A DNA stretch of 41,552 nt, taken from an uncultured Eubacteriales bacterium (GTDB taxonomy: Bacteria; Bacillota; Clostridia; Lachnospirales; Lachnospiraceae). Below the pieces are notes generated by a model. It was not told the DNA's origin, did not search any database, and worked only from the letters and a program-made list of their open reading frames with translations. The position numbers and the translations under genes were made by a program. The stretch is taken from NCBI GenBank assembly GCA_949289145.1, contig CASEML010000124.1, positions 1 to 41,552 on the forward strand, written 5' to 3'. Every line of letters starts with the position of its first letter. Position 1 is the stretch's first letter. Shown here one piece after another: positions 7,627 through 17,565 of the stretch.

Positions 7627-9661
7627 TGCGTACCGTCTCTCCCTTCCTACTCTTTTCAAACATCACAGTAAATGTACAAGTACTATTTTTCTCATCTATT
7701 TGGTACTCCATAGATTCTCCCTCTTTTAGTATTGAATTTATGGATTTCTGATTTTCCATCCATTGCATTTTAGTGTTTCCTGCCCGATTCTGAAAAAATT
7801 GTTTTATGAGATTTTCTTTGTAATCCTGAGTTACATACCGAATCACTCTTTGAATATAATTTAATGTCTGAATATGACAGATCTCATCAGTTATTCCTTT
7901 TTGATATGCCAGTGTTCTATCCGTACCAACCACAACTTTTCCCTGACAAGGTATCAGAACAACTCCCACTCCTTTTCTTTGAATTTCCTCTATTAATTCC
8001 GCAGGAAAGTTAAGAATTTCTCTTGCCATGGTTGTGGGGGTAACCAGTGCATGGTTTTCTTCTGTTATCCTATATGCTACTCCCGGTAGTTTATCATCAA
8101 TATTTTTCTTACATTTACTATGTAAATATTTAGGGCACTGACAGGCAGCAAACAATCCCGCTGCAATATAAGATGCCTCTACTCCCAAACTATCTAACCA
8201 TAATTTTTTCTCACCCTGAATGCGTATTTGTTCCGTTAGCTCATCATAAGCAGTACTATGACCTAATCTAAGCTGTGCCTGCTCTTTCGGAATCACCATA
8301 CAGTTTGGATAGCAGGGAATCACGTATTCTAATTTTCCCAACCCTTCATATTCCTGCAGTGATTCCTGCCAATCTTTCATTCCATGTTGCTTTAACCACT
8401 GAAATGTAGTTTTATCTGAAACCTGCGGACTTACAAAGGTTTGAATTTTGTACTCTGCTAAAATCTGCAATAAAGCAGAAACTTCCTGACAAGTATTTGC
8501 CGGATATTGGATTTTTTCTCTTGTTCCCTGAAATCTTTCCCGCAGATTCTTGGCTTTTTCATAATCTGACAAAGCAATCCTAGGAATAATTCCATACCAT
8601 AAGGTATTTTCCCCATAGTTTTTTTCATTGACTGTTTCTAAATAAATCTGTAGTCTTTTGCGAGCGTCCATGGATAAAATATCTTTTGCTGAAAAATTTG
8701 AGACGACCAAACTGGGATGCATTCCTTCTGAAATCTCTCCATACTGTTCAAAAAACATTTTTACACCCAGTAACTGTTCTAATAAAGGTTTTCCCTGAAT
8801 CCAGAACATTTTTATGATATTGGAGTAATACTCTAAATATTTTTCATAAACAGGCTGTATTTCACATATTTGTTCCTTGGTTTTTATAGTTGGAAGCAGC
8901 ATACAGCAGGACAGTAGTTCCTTATTATGAACAGGCTTCTGTTCTTCCATTACATGTTCTAAAAACTTTATATACTCTTGCTGTTCCCCTTCTGATAAAT
9001 AGCGTTGTTTTTTGCGAAGGTTTTCTGAAATGGCAATGGGAGTGATTAAATTGGATGTATTTGTATCTGCAATAAAGCGATCCTTCCTGTTTTCCTCTTT
9101 TTCCTCTGTTATTATTTCATAGGCTTCCTGAAGAAATATTGTTAAAAGAAATAACCCTTCATTTTGCTTCGCAATGATACTTTCATATACTTTCTTTGCT
9201 TTTTCTGTCTGCTTTTGTTGAAATAATGTTATAAATTCCTTTCTCTTCCGGAAAAAAGATTTTCTATGATTTTGAGGTACAAGACGGCTAAGAATATAAT
9301 TAAAATTTCTCAGCAAATACTGTCTGTTTTTCTTGGAATCCATTAATTCTAAAATTGCAGACAGCAATGAATTCTTATTATCTAATGTAATTTTCGAAAT
9401 TTCATAACCTTCCATTTGATAACGCTGATAAGAGAAGCCAGCCTGGCAGTTAGATGTATTTAAATACATATAAATACCTGGTTCAAACTTTTCAATCAAC
9501 TGCTCAAAAGACTGCACTTCCAGCTCCTTATGTATCTGCTGTACCTTTTCATCCGTTAAACTTTCCTGCTCCTTTACATCTCCAATCATTGTTAAAAGGC
9601 TTGGCTTATTCGGATTCATTTCTTCAAACAAAATAGTTCTATTAGTTTGTTCCATTTTCAT
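7616..9661 (-). CDS. Second contractile-sheath paralogue, TssB-TssC-like single chain
   Basis: The 681-residue protein is a clear paralogue of the product of 22577-24751. Both share a TNRT-x-LFEE start, an LLT-x-x-GD-x-KE block, an SFEQLIEKFEP-type motif, a PSLL/LVV..NF/NVK block, YIAAG..AA.QCP..L in the C-terminal half, and an RYV..D closing region. The first ~110 residues resemble TssB (a strand, then a NFDE-like helix, then a second strand) and the remainder resembles TssC. The C-terminal strand region differs from the first copy, and it is 43 residues shorter. It is grouped with the candidate baseplate genes, not the tubes, so it may form a special sheath ring at the baseplate or the distal end. 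The start ATG lies 4 nt after AGGTG; a second ATG two codons later is an alternative. Confidence 0.75.
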   Translation of the reverse strand: MKMEQTNRTILFEEMNPNKPSLLTMIGDVKEQESLTDEKVQQIHKELEVQSFEQLIEKFEPGIYMYLNTSNCQAGFSYQRYQMEGYEISKITLDNKNSLLSAILELMDSKKNRQYLLRNFNYILSRLVPQNHRKSFFRKRKEFITLFQQKQTEKAKKVYESIIAKQNEGLFLLTIFLQEAYEIITEEKEENRKDRFIADTNTSNLITPIAISENLRKKQRYLSEGEQQEYIKFLEHVMEEQKPVHNKELLSCCMLLPTIKTKEQICEIQPVYEKYLEYYSNIIKMFWIQGKPLLEQLLGVKMFFEQYGEISEGMHPSLVVSNFSAKDILSMDARKRLQIYLETVNEKNYGENTLWYGIIPRIALSDYEKAKNLRERFQGTREKIQYPANTCQEVSALLQILAEYKIQTFVSPQVSDKTTFQWLKQHGMKDWQESLQEYEGLGKLEYVIPCYPNCMVIPKEQAQLRLGHSTAYDELTEQIRIQGEKKLWLDSLGVEASYIAAGLFAACQCPKYLHSKCKKNIDDKLPGVAYRITEENHALVTPTTMAREILNFPAELIEEIQRKGVGVVLIPCQGKVVVGTDRTLAYQKGITDEICHIQTLNYIQRVIRYVTQDYKENLIKQFFQNRAGNTKMQWMENQKSINSILKEGESMEYQIDEKNSTCTFTVMFEKSRKGETVRIAK

Positions 9662-9670
9662 GCTGCACCT

Positions 9671-10264
9671 CTATCTATTCAGTTTAACTCCCATAGGTAT
9701 CAGTATTATTTCCAAAATAATCAATGCTGCTGCCGCAATCACTAATATTTTATAATACGCTGGTTTCCACGACACATTATCCGCCAGATAAGATTCTACG
9801 GTATCTGATTCCTGCCCATAGTAAATTTCTCCGTCTGTCCCCTGAAATACCCTCATACTTTTTACTGCCTTTTCCTTCACCGCGTTTTCCATTTCCTCTG
9901 TACTAAATACTTTTTCATAATATGTCAGTTTAAGATTCTCCATCTTTCCCACATATTTCACATAATAATTGGTGGTGGTGGTCACGCGTCTTCCGTTATA
10001 ACCTTTCGTGTTTGTAATATGGGGAGCTGCGGCAGTAAACTCCACCATTCCCTTATCTGTTATGTCAGTAGTGATACCTTCCCGTTTATCTCTAATCTGT
10101 GTAATTACAAAAGTACAAAGCAACACAGTGATGGAAAGAACCACTCCCTTCCCTAAAATTTTTAAGATTACATGTTCATATCTGTGCAATTGTATTTTTT
10201 CCATTACTGCATTAATTGGCGGAAACATAACTGCACACACCAAGACTAACATTATTGTCCACAT
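9671..10264 (-). CDS. Three-pass membrane protein of the injection cluster
   Basis: This 197-residue protein has hydrophobic segments at about 2-20, 32-54 and 171-190. The ~115 residues between segments 2 and 3 form a polar domain with several beta-like stretches (TTTTNYYVKYVGKMENLKLT). If the first segment is a true membrane helix, this domain would lie outside the cell. No family is recognised. It follows the giant Ig-like gene after 15 nt and precedes the second sheath gene after 9 nt, with an AGAGGAG site before the ATG. Together with the Ig-like protein it is a candidate part of the envelope anchor that would replace TssJLM, which this cluster lacks. That role is inference from position and topology. 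Confidence 0.6.
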   Translation of the reverse strand: MWTIMLVLVCAVMFPPINAVMEKIQLHRYEHVILKILGKGVVLSITVLLCTFVITQIRDKREGITTDITDKGMVEFTAAAPHITNTKGYNGRRVTTTTNYYVKYVGKMENLKLTYYEKVFSTEEMENAVKEKAVKSMRVFQGTDGEIYYGQESDTVESYLADNVSWKPAYYKILVIAAAALIILEIILIPMGVKLNR

Positions 10265-10279
10265 GCTAACGCTCCTCTG

Positions 10280-13200
10280 CTATTGTTTATGTTTTTTTCT
10301 CCATATTGTCACACCCACTCCTGCAAGCACAACCACAGCTGCTACTCCAACCGCTGCAGCTACCGCCCTCTTATTATGTATAAACCGTACCCAGGGATTG
10401 GTGGTGATGTATATTCCATTTACTTCTCTTACTAGTTCGTTTCCGGCGGCATCTGATGCCACGATACGAATGTTCTGTTCCTTTGTACTCTCTGACAGAT
10501 GGAAGGTGTAATGTTCCTGTTCTTTGCTCTGTGTTAATTCCACTTCTGCGTCATTGACATAAACTTTTACATCTGCAAGTTTTAAGTTGTCCTGTATTTC
10601 CATTTCTGCTTCTAAGTCAGTCAGATTATAACTTTGCTCTGGTTGGAAATTTAAAGGCACAATCACCGGGCTGGTTTTATCCACACCAAACCATAATTCT
10701 GCACCTTCCTCCCCATCAGAGACATTTTCGTTATAGTTCCCTGCTCTGTCTTTGGAGGAAATGGATACCATATAGATGCCATCCTCTTTAAAATTATCTT
10801 CTGAAATGGTATAAGTGTACTGTTTCCAACTGCCGTCACTTACATTTTCTGTTCTAGTATAATCTTTTCCTTCTGTCAGCTGCGCTGCCTGACCATTCTT
10901 AGTCAGCTTTATTTTCACATCTGCTGCACTGATCTCATCTGCGTTGGTTTCCACAATAGAAATTGCCTGTGAGCTTTTTACATAACTGCCTGCTACTCTT
11001 TTAGCTTCTTCCTGAAGGGTATAGACGGAACCAAAACGATTCACAGAATACACTATAGTCTCTTCATGGGTATTTCCCGCTAAATCAAGTACGGAGGCAG
11101 TTACCACGTAGATACCATCGTTTTCCCTTACATGTTCCGGATTATGTAATGTCATCATACAAGTATCTCCGGTTGTCTCGGTTTCTCCAAAAGCTTCTTC
11201 CACTTTAATTACAGAGTTGTTCTGAGTTACCATATTTACCTGAGCTTTTAAGGTGGACACATCCAGATTTTCATCCCGGCATACAATTACCGGAGATACA
11301 TCCTCTTTATATGCTCCTTTATCCTCCACGCCTTGAAAGAAAAGCTCCGGTTCCGTCTTATCAATAGAAAAGCTTTCTGCCTTCAATACTTCTGCTTCAT
11401 TACCTGCCTTGTCGCTGTAAGCAATTTCAAAGGAATAGGTTCCATTTTCTGTAAAATCTATGGTGGCTTTATGTACATCTCCCTCTGACTGGAACGATGA
11501 TATGGATGGGAAACTGCCCGTTTCCGCCCCATTAGCTGCACTGCTGGTTAGCTTTACCTTACTTTGGTCAAAATTATGTTCTTTGATGGTAATGGTGGCT
11601 CTTCTGCTGTCCTTGTAGTAGCTGCCATTGGAAGCTTCCACATCATCCCAGCTGATTTCTGTAACTGGTTTGGTTTTATCCACTATAAAGGTTTTACCCT
11701 GATAAGATTCTGCCTGATTTCCGGCACTATCCTCTCCAGTGACCTCTAAGGTATATTTTCCGTCAGTGGTAAAGGCCACTCTGGCTGTATAGGTAGTCTG
11801 GTCCGGAGCTGAAGTATTTTCTGCTTTTTCCCATTCTGTTACCGATGGAACTTCACCGTCTTCGTTGGTTATCTTCACCTGTACCTTAGTGGAATCAAAG
11901 TTTCGCTCTTTGACCACCAAGGTTGCTGTTCTGTCTTCTTTATAATATTCCCCTTCTCCCAGATAGCTTTCCTGTGCATTTTGATTATCATATGTGACTT
12001 CAATCACAGGTTTCTGCTTGTCTATACTTAACGTTATTTCCTTTTTGTATGTCATTCCCGCACGGTCAGTCAATTCCACTGCTACACAGATATTATTACT
12101 GTCATTGGCAATCTGTATTTGTCCTTCTGCCTCTGTCACCAGATTTTTATCCTTGGATACTACCTGCAGTAGATTGGGATCTGAAATTTTTCCGTTGGCA
12201 TCCACCGTAATACTGCTGCTCTGATTGTTAGCGGAGTCTTGATTTGATGTAACATTCCATGTCACTTTTCCCAAGCCCATATCAGCATCCTTCACTTTTA
12301 TTTTTGCTGTTACATTTTGGCTGTACAGTGGATTTCCATTCACATCTTTACTGTTAGTTTGTGGCAGAACGATCTCAATATCCGCCTGTTTTTTATGGTC
12401 TTTTTGCGTTCCTGTAATGATATATTGTAGTCTTTTGTATTCTTTACTGGTGTTTTTTACATTATCCGTAGCTTTCAGGTATACTACTCCGCGGAAGTTA
12501 TCGGAAAGTTTAATTTTTGCCTGTCCATTTTCGTCTACTGCAATGGTTTTTTCAACACTTGTTTTACCCTCCTTATTGCCGCTGTAATTTACAGTATAAT
12601 AGGTAATGCTTTTGATTCCTGAGCTTCCCATATCCTCCGCTGCAGTAACTAACAACTGTGCCGTTCCCTGAACAAAGTAACCGTAGGTATTTGCTGTTGT
12701 CAGCTTTCCGTTTCCCTCCAGTGAACCTGTACCAAACACTTCTACGCTTTTAATGTATGGTGATGTGGTATCTATATACACGGTCTGGCTTTTTGTTGTC
12801 ACATTTCCTGCATGATCTGTAACCTGGATGGTGATATCATATCTGCCCTCTTCTCCCCCTTGGGAGGTTTTCTGAGGATTTGCCTGACTTGTACTGACGG
12901 TAAATTCTTTTCTGGTAATCACCCCTGACTGAAAGGCTCCATCGTTAATTGATTTTCCGTTATCCTCCTTCTCAATCTTTTTTCCGTTTATTTCTACCTC
13001 AATCTTCTGAATGCCTGCCAGATTATCTCCTGCTACTACCTGAAAAGTAATGTCCTTCTGATACCAGTTTCGTTTTTCTTTATCTTTATATGTATTTACG
13101 CCCTCTTTTTGTGCTGTAACGGACAGAGAAGGTGCTGTGCCATCCAGATAAATTCCCGGGGTATCCAGCAGGCTGTCTATCTGACCCATGGATTTTTCGG

Positions 13201-14839
13201 TAGTGTTGCCTGCATAATCTGTAGCGACGAAACGAAAACTGCTGTATTTTTTTTCTTTTTCTAACAGAAATACTGCCTTGCATGACTCTGTTCCAATTCC
13301 TTCTGTATGAACCGGTGTATATTGCTCGCCATCTACCAGTAAGGTCACCTGAGAGATTCCGGAAAATGCATTATTTGTCTTTATATCTGCTGCATTTACT
13401 TCAATACGGATTTTATCCTGAAAAAACATTCCAAAACTTAATTTGTTGCAGATAGCTTCTAAGGGGTTTTTCTTTTCATCTGTAATGCTGACACCACTAA
13501 ACTCCGGTGCAGTGCTGTCAAACATTACTGTAAACCGATTATTTTCACTGGGTGAGGATAAGGTATTGCCTACCTTATCTTTTGCATAAATTATGCAGTT
13601 TCCATTGTAATCTTTGTATTTTTCCTTGCTGACCACCACTGTAATGTCATAGACCTGTTCAAATTCCGTACTTTCCTGTTCGTTCTTCTGCCATGTGATT
13701 CCATCATATTGAGGTGTATCATCTCCCTCCATTACATACCAGAAAACATCTTGCATGTTTTCCGGAAAACAATAATCTGTAACCTTTGCTGTAATCGTTA
13801 TTTCCTTTTCCCACTGACTGCTTCTCCCGCCAGTAATCACTACCTTGGGTGCTGCCCTGTCTATATGTAATTCCAGTTCCGCTGGTTCGCTGATGTTTCC
13901 AAGGTAATCCACAGCATAAAGTCTGCATATTCCATGAAACTGGCTGATATTTTCAAAATTTAGCGTAATAGTGTCTGTGAAACTTGTCTCAACGGTGTCT
14001 GGCACCTGTCCTCCCGGAATGCTGCTTTCAAACTCTGCATATACTTTCTCCACGCCGATTCCGGCAATTTCCTGATCATCCGCCAGCGGATAGGACGGAT
14101 CTTTTGCCTGATAAGTAAGCGTAAGATTTTCGGAACGCACCTGAGATATTTCTTCCAGTTCCTCCTGACTATAGGACAAGGTAATTTCCGGTGCCAGATT
14201 ATCCCACACCACTGTAAGATCTTGGGACGCTTCAACCTGCCCCTCTAACCCCACCCCCAACATATATTTTTCTTGTATCATCATTGGCTGGTCATCGGCA
14301 AGATTATTTCTCCATATTGCTGTCCCATCCGGCTGCCATTGATATGAGGTAATATCATAACTACCATCTTCTGTTGAAGGATAGGAGCTTTCCTGCAGTT
14401 TCATCTGCCACTCTGCATGATCCACCAGATTTTCTATTGTTACAGGCAGAGAAATCTGAGTTTTGCCATAGATTACTCCGTCCTTCACTGTTGTAATAGC
14501 TGTCATATCAGGTACAATTTCCATTGGAGGCCGTTGGGTCGGTGCTGGTGTTTCCTCTGGGATGTTTGTTGGTGTCACTTCTTCTGAAGTTGCAGACTCA
14601 GTGTTGTCTACTGCTTCTACTTGTCCACCTATCTCCAGTTGCGCCTTCGTATTTTGCCGCTCTATTTCCTTTTCTATCTCTGCCTGCCTTGCGGGCTCTT
14701 CCTTATTTTTCTGCTCCGCTTCCCCAAGTTGCTTAATTCCTCCAGCATTTACCTGACTTCCTTTATCCACAGGCAGCATCATTGCCACAATCAAAACACT
14801 CATAACAATTGCAGTTACTTTATTTATGCTTTTTTTCAT
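10280..14839 (-). CDS. Giant secreted, membrane-anchored Ig-like repeat protein
   Basis: The 1519-residue protein starts with a signal peptide (MKKS, hydrophobic core 10-25, likely cleavage after VNA near 32). A proline/threonine-rich stretch (85-105) follows, then about 1350 residues of bacterial Ig-like modules. A single C-terminal membrane helix (about 1490-1510) is followed by the basic tail RKKHKQ. At least ten modules end with an AGN-type turn and begin with D-K/T-x-x-P, for example TDHAGNVTT and IDKTEP. There is no LPXTG motif, so it is held by the membrane helix. A long ectodomain of this kind could reach through a thick wall and act as surface receptor, trigger or conduit. The ATG follows a weak site, AGGACAGGAAAAACTG. 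The Ig-like and topology calls are sure; the role is inferred from its place inside the operon. Confidence 0.85.
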   Translation of the reverse strand: MKKSINKVTAIVMSVLIVAMMLPVDKGSQVNAGGIKQLGEAEQKNKEEPARQAEIEKEIERQNTKAQLEIGGQVEAVDNTESATSEEVTPTNIPEETPAPTQRPPMEIVPDMTAITTVKDGVIYGKTQISLPVTIENLVDHAEWQMKLQESSYPSTEDGSYDITSYQWQPDGTAIWRNNLADDQPMMIQEKYMLGVGLEGQVEASQDLTVVWDNLAPEITLSYSQEELEEISQVRSENLTLTYQAKDPSYPLADDQEIAGIGVEKVYAEFESSIPGGQVPDTVETSFTDTITLNFENISQFHGICRLYAVDYLGNISEPAELELHIDRAAPKVVITGGRSSQWEKEITITAKVTDYCFPENMQDVFWYVMEGDDTPQYDGITWQKNEQESTEFEQVYDITVVVSKEKYKDYNGNCIIYAKDKVGNTLSSPSENNRFTVMFDSTAPEFSGVSITDEKKNPLEAICNKLSFGMFFQDKIRIEVNAADIKTNNAFSGISQVTLLVDGEQYTPVHTEGIGTESCKAVFLLEKEKKYSSFRFVATDYAGNTTEKSMGQIDSLLDTPGIYLDGTAPSLSVTAQKEGVNTYKDKEKRNWYQKDITFQVVAGDNLAGIQKIEVEINGKKIEKEDNGKSINDGAFQSGVITRKEFTVSTSQANPQKTSQGGEEGRYDITIQVTDHAGNVTTKSQTVYIDTTSPYIKSVEVFGTGSLEGNGKLTTANTYGYFVQGTAQLLVTAAEDMGSSGIKSITYYTVNYSGNKEGKTSVEKTIAVDENGQAKIKLSDNFRGVVYLKATDNVKNTSKEYKRLQYIITGTQKDHKKQADIEIVLPQTNSKDVNGNPLYSQNVTAKIKVKDADMGLGKVTWNVTSNQDSANNQSSSITVDANGKISDPNLLQVVSKDKNLVTEAEGQIQIANDSNNICVAVELTDRAGMTYKKEITLSIDKQKPVIEVTYDNQNAQESYLGEGEYYKEDRTATLVVKERNFDSTKVQVKITNEDGEVPSVTEWEKAENTSAPDQTTYTARVAFTTDGKYTLEVTGEDSAGNQAESYQGKTFIVDKTKPVTEISWDDVEASNGSYYKDSRRATITIKEHNFDQSKVKLTSSAANGAETGSFPSISSFQSEGDVHKATIDFTENGTYSFEIAYSDKAGNEAEVLKAESFSIDKTEPELFFQGVEDKGAYKEDVSPVIVCRDENLDVSTLKAQVNMVTQNNSVIKVEEAFGETETTGDTCMMTLHNPEHVRENDGIYVVTASVLDLAGNTHEETIVYSVNRFGSVYTLQEEAKRVAGSYVKSSQAISIVETNADEISAADVKIKLTKNGQAAQLTEGKDYTRTENVSDGSWKQYTYTISEDNFKEDGIYMVSISSKDRAGNYNENVSDGEEGAELWFGVDKTSPVIVPLNFQPEQSYNLTDLEAEMEIQDNLKLADVKVYVNDAEVELTQSKEQEHYTFHLSESTKEQNIRIVASDAAGNELVREVNGIYITTNPWVRFIHNKRAVAAAVGVAAVVVLAGVGVTIWRKKHKQ
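11040..12022 (-). repeat. Three related ~106-114-residue Ig-like modules in the giant surface protein
   Basis: Within the 1519-residue protein three consecutive modules share a fuller signature than the others. Each starts with D-K-x-x-P, continues to a YYKE/D-x-R-x-A-T or AYKEDV block, then an N-F/L-D-x-S/T-x-V/L turn, and ends with an AGN turn before the next D-K-x-x-P. The YYKEDRTATLVVKERNFD and YYKDSRRATITIKEHNFD blocks are the clearest pair. Boundaries are approximate. The repeats are recognisable in protein but have diverged at DNA level, so recent tandem duplication is not indicated. Confidence 0.6.
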
Positions 14840-14861
14840 CAGTTTTTCCTGTCCTTTCTAC

Positions 14862-17546
14862 TTACTTCATCCCATCAAAGAAATCCATTTCCCAACAATC
14901 ATTTTCAAAGGCATAAAACTGCTCTTTTCCCACATACAGCTGTGCATTGATACGTTTCACCGGCAGTAGGAAGAAGCCCCACTGATCCTTCGCCGCAAAT
15001 ACGAAGAATTTCACCTCGTCATCCTCAATGGTATCCATGTCCGCCTGAGGAAGACACTCTGCATAATCCGGATGGCTGCTGGCAATTTCCCGGTAGGTAG
15101 TTTCCTTATATTCTTCCTCTCTGCTGTGATAGGTATATCTGTATTTCAGATTACCGGAACCATCCTTTAGAAATAGCTCCAACTGCCTGATTCCTCGGTG
15201 TCTTGACAGATATCCCCATGTCTGCTGCCTGTCAAGGCTGTATATCAACATTTTTTCTTCGTTTTCATGAGTATAACCGCTGACTGAATAAGGTATCGTT
15301 GGCATACGATAAATAAGATTTACGGTGGTGTATCCCATTTTGCGGGCATTGACATATTGGATAGCTACTCGCACACAGGTCAGCTTTAAATCCATAATGC
15401 TGGTTTTTCCCTTACTCTGCTGTTTAAATTCCACGCTTTTTCCTGGCACAAATTCTTTCAACGCCTCACGAAACACATCAATTCTGCAAGACTGACCTGT
15501 AAGCTTAATAATAGAAAAGTCTGACAGCGTCTTGTTCTGATAAAATTCATCGAGAAATTTATTCACAATCTCATAGATATCCGCCTTTAACAAAAGTTCA
15601 ATTTCCTTAATATTAAATACAATATCCGGAAAGTTATGGTTGTACTTTAATTCGCCATCTTCCCGCACCACCAGATTCCAACGGTCGATTTTGGTAATGC
15701 GCAGGTCTTCTTCTTCTTTTTCATAGGTTGCCTGAAAACTGTTTCTCACTACCCCATCACTTTTATAAAATTTCTTTTTCATGCGCTCAGCAATGTCAAA
15801 CAAGAAATAAAAGTTATTCTTTACCATAAAATACTCATCTCTTGTGTGATTCTCATAATTTTTAAACATAGTGGGAATCACCTGTTCTGCCTGACGATAT
15901 TCCTGCTCTAGCTTTTTATAAACTTCCTCCTTTCCAAATTCGTCCACAAAGCGGAAAATGTCTTCCGATGCCACCGGAATCAGTTCATCAATATGCAAAA
16001 GCCGCTGACCGCTATAATGCCTTGCAAACATTATTTTGATATACTGCATAAAACGGTAGGTAATATTATTGCCGCCAAAGTTGGTATCTCCATTTTCATA
16101 GGTGGTCTGTATGTCTACCTTGTAGGATACATTGTCATTGGAAATCGAGAAGTCACAGGAAGACAAATCTGTGGTTCCGCCTCCGCAGTCGATAATTAAT
16201 GCCGAAACCACTTCTCCGTCGTAATAACGCTTTTTCTCAATCAGATTGTGAATGGTATTATAAATTACGGCACTGCCTTCATCTAACATTTGGTCTGCTT
16301 CAATATTGTAATCATAGAGAAGTTCCTGAAACATTTTATTAAACTGAAGTTTCTGCTTTACCGGACTGGTTAAGTGCAGATTTTTAAATCTACATTTGAA
16401 ACGCTGCTCTGCACAGTGAATCACGTACAGCAGATAACGGCGAATAATCTCTCCTCTGGCTATCCTGCCGCTGTTGCCCTGCTTATCTGTTACCTCCTGC
16501 ATCTGCTCATAACTGTTGACCCACCGCTTCATTTCGTAAAAAATACTAAAGGACTCATCGTAATATTTAATCTGTGTGTCCTTTCTTGCATCATATCCAA
16601 AATGAAATTCAATATGCTCCGGATCAGAACAATCTGTAACACAGGCAACTGTAGGCAGCAGCGGAACCCATCGTTTTTCCCCTTTGGTATGGTCTAAAAA
16701 CTGTACTTCATTTACAGCATCCAGTTTTACGGTGCCATTTAAAATATCATTGTCATCTGTTTTGTTAATGTAGCCATAGTCCAGATAAGTTCCTGCGGTG
16801 GTATTAGATGTTCCAAAATCAATAGAAAGAATAGCTTCTGTTTCTTCCACATCACGAACTTCCAGATCCACCAGCGGAATTTTATAATAATTTAAGGCTG
16901 CAAAAGGCTTTTGAGGAATATCGTAGTATGCGTTATATAGATAATCTGACTCTTTTTTTTCAAAAAACAACAAGTAGTAAAATTTATGCTCTGCTAAATA
17001 AATGGGCTGGCTTCCATCCCGCTCCAGAAAGAATCTTGGCTGCTCTCCGCCGTCACTGATCAAGTTCAAAATACTGCAGATTTTTCCTTCTTCACTGGTA
17101 AGCAGTACATTGGATTCATAAATCCGGTTTATGGTAGTTTTGCTGATATCATTTCTTTTGCTTCTGTCTATCTCTACCTCATATGCATCAAATAGTGACA
17201 GATCCAATCCTCTATACAAGATTAATTTAGCCGGATTCCGAATCGTTCCCTGATCTTTTAACAGACTGCCCTTTTTCCGCTTTAACACTTCCTCTAACCG
17301 TTCTAAACCTCCCTCCTTCTCCTTCCTTATTAATAAGGCTTCCCTTTCCCCCCGATACCGAAGTATGGTTTCTATCAGTTCATATCTGTTTAAAGGATTG
17401 GTAATCCCTTTAATAATGGTTTCCTTGGTGCAGATTTCCCTGAGCTGATGGGTGGTCATTTCCTCCAGTTCTTTTCTCTGGTATGTGTTTTTGGATTTTC
17501 TATTTTCCTGTGGATTTATGTATAATGTATAGGACTGCTTCGCCAT
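14862..17546 (-). CDS. Hsp70/actin-fold ATPase with N-terminal SAP-like region
   Basis: The 894-residue protein contains the Hsp70-type nucleotide-binding signatures: phosphate-1 SIDFGTSNTTAGTYLD (about 241-256), phosphate-2 LIIDCGGGTTDLSSC in the middle of the domain, and an adenosine motif IIKLTGQSCRI further on. The nucleotide-binding domain begins only at about residue 238. The preceding part includes a SAP-like helical motif (27-66: TTHQLREICT...NRYELIETIL) and a beta-rich domain. There is no typical DnaK substrate domain or EEVD-like end; the C-terminus (from about 740) is a separate mixed domain. It lies between the PP2C-like pseudophosphatase (19-nt gap) and the Ig-like gene (22-nt gap). 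With the J-domain protein of the same operon it could be an assembly or remodelling ATPase, taking the place of ClpV. That is inference. Confidence 0.82.
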   Translation of the reverse strand: MAKQSYTLYINPQENRKSKNTYQRKELEEMTTHQLREICTKETIIKGITNPLNRYELIETILRYRGEREALLIRKEKEGGLERLEEVLKRKKGSLLKDQGTIRNPAKLILYRGLDLSLFDAYEVEIDRSKRNDISKTTINRIYESNVLLTSEEGKICSILNLISDGGEQPRFFLERDGSQPIYLAEHKFYYLLFFEKKESDYLYNAYYDIPQKPFAALNYYKIPLVDLEVRDVEETEAILSIDFGTSNTTAGTYLDYGYINKTDDNDILNGTVKLDAVNEVQFLDHTKGEKRWVPLLPTVACVTDCSDPEHIEFHFGYDARKDTQIKYYDESFSIFYEMKRWVNSYEQMQEVTDKQGNSGRIARGEIIRRYLLYVIHCAEQRFKCRFKNLHLTSPVKQKLQFNKMFQELLYDYNIEADQMLDEGSAVIYNTIHNLIEKKRYYDGEVVSALIIDCGGGTTDLSSCDFSISNDNVSYKVDIQTTYENGDTNFGGNNITYRFMQYIKIMFARHYSGQRLLHIDELIPVASEDIFRFVDEFGKEEVYKKLEQEYRQAEQVIPTMFKNYENHTRDEYFMVKNNFYFLFDIAERMKKKFYKSDGVVRNSFQATYEKEEEDLRITKIDRWNLVVREDGELKYNHNFPDIVFNIKEIELLLKADIYEIVNKFLDEFYQNKTLSDFSIIKLTGQSCRIDVFREALKEFVPGKSVEFKQQSKGKTSIMDLKLTCVRVAIQYVNARKMGYTTVNLIYRMPTIPYSVSGYTHENEEKMLIYSLDRQQTWGYLSRHRGIRQLELFLKDGSGNLKYRYTYHSREEEYKETTYREIASSHPDYAECLPQADMDTIEDDEVKFFVFAAKDQWGFFLLPVKRINAQLYVGKEQFYAFENDCWEMDFFDGMK

Positions 17547-17565
17547 ATCTTCCTCCTACCTACTC

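Noticed and set aside
10008-10511. 167-codon plus-strand open frame
   Set aside because: It lies opposite real genes, has low-complexity Thr/Ala composition and lacks a ribosome binding site; it is an antisense shadow.
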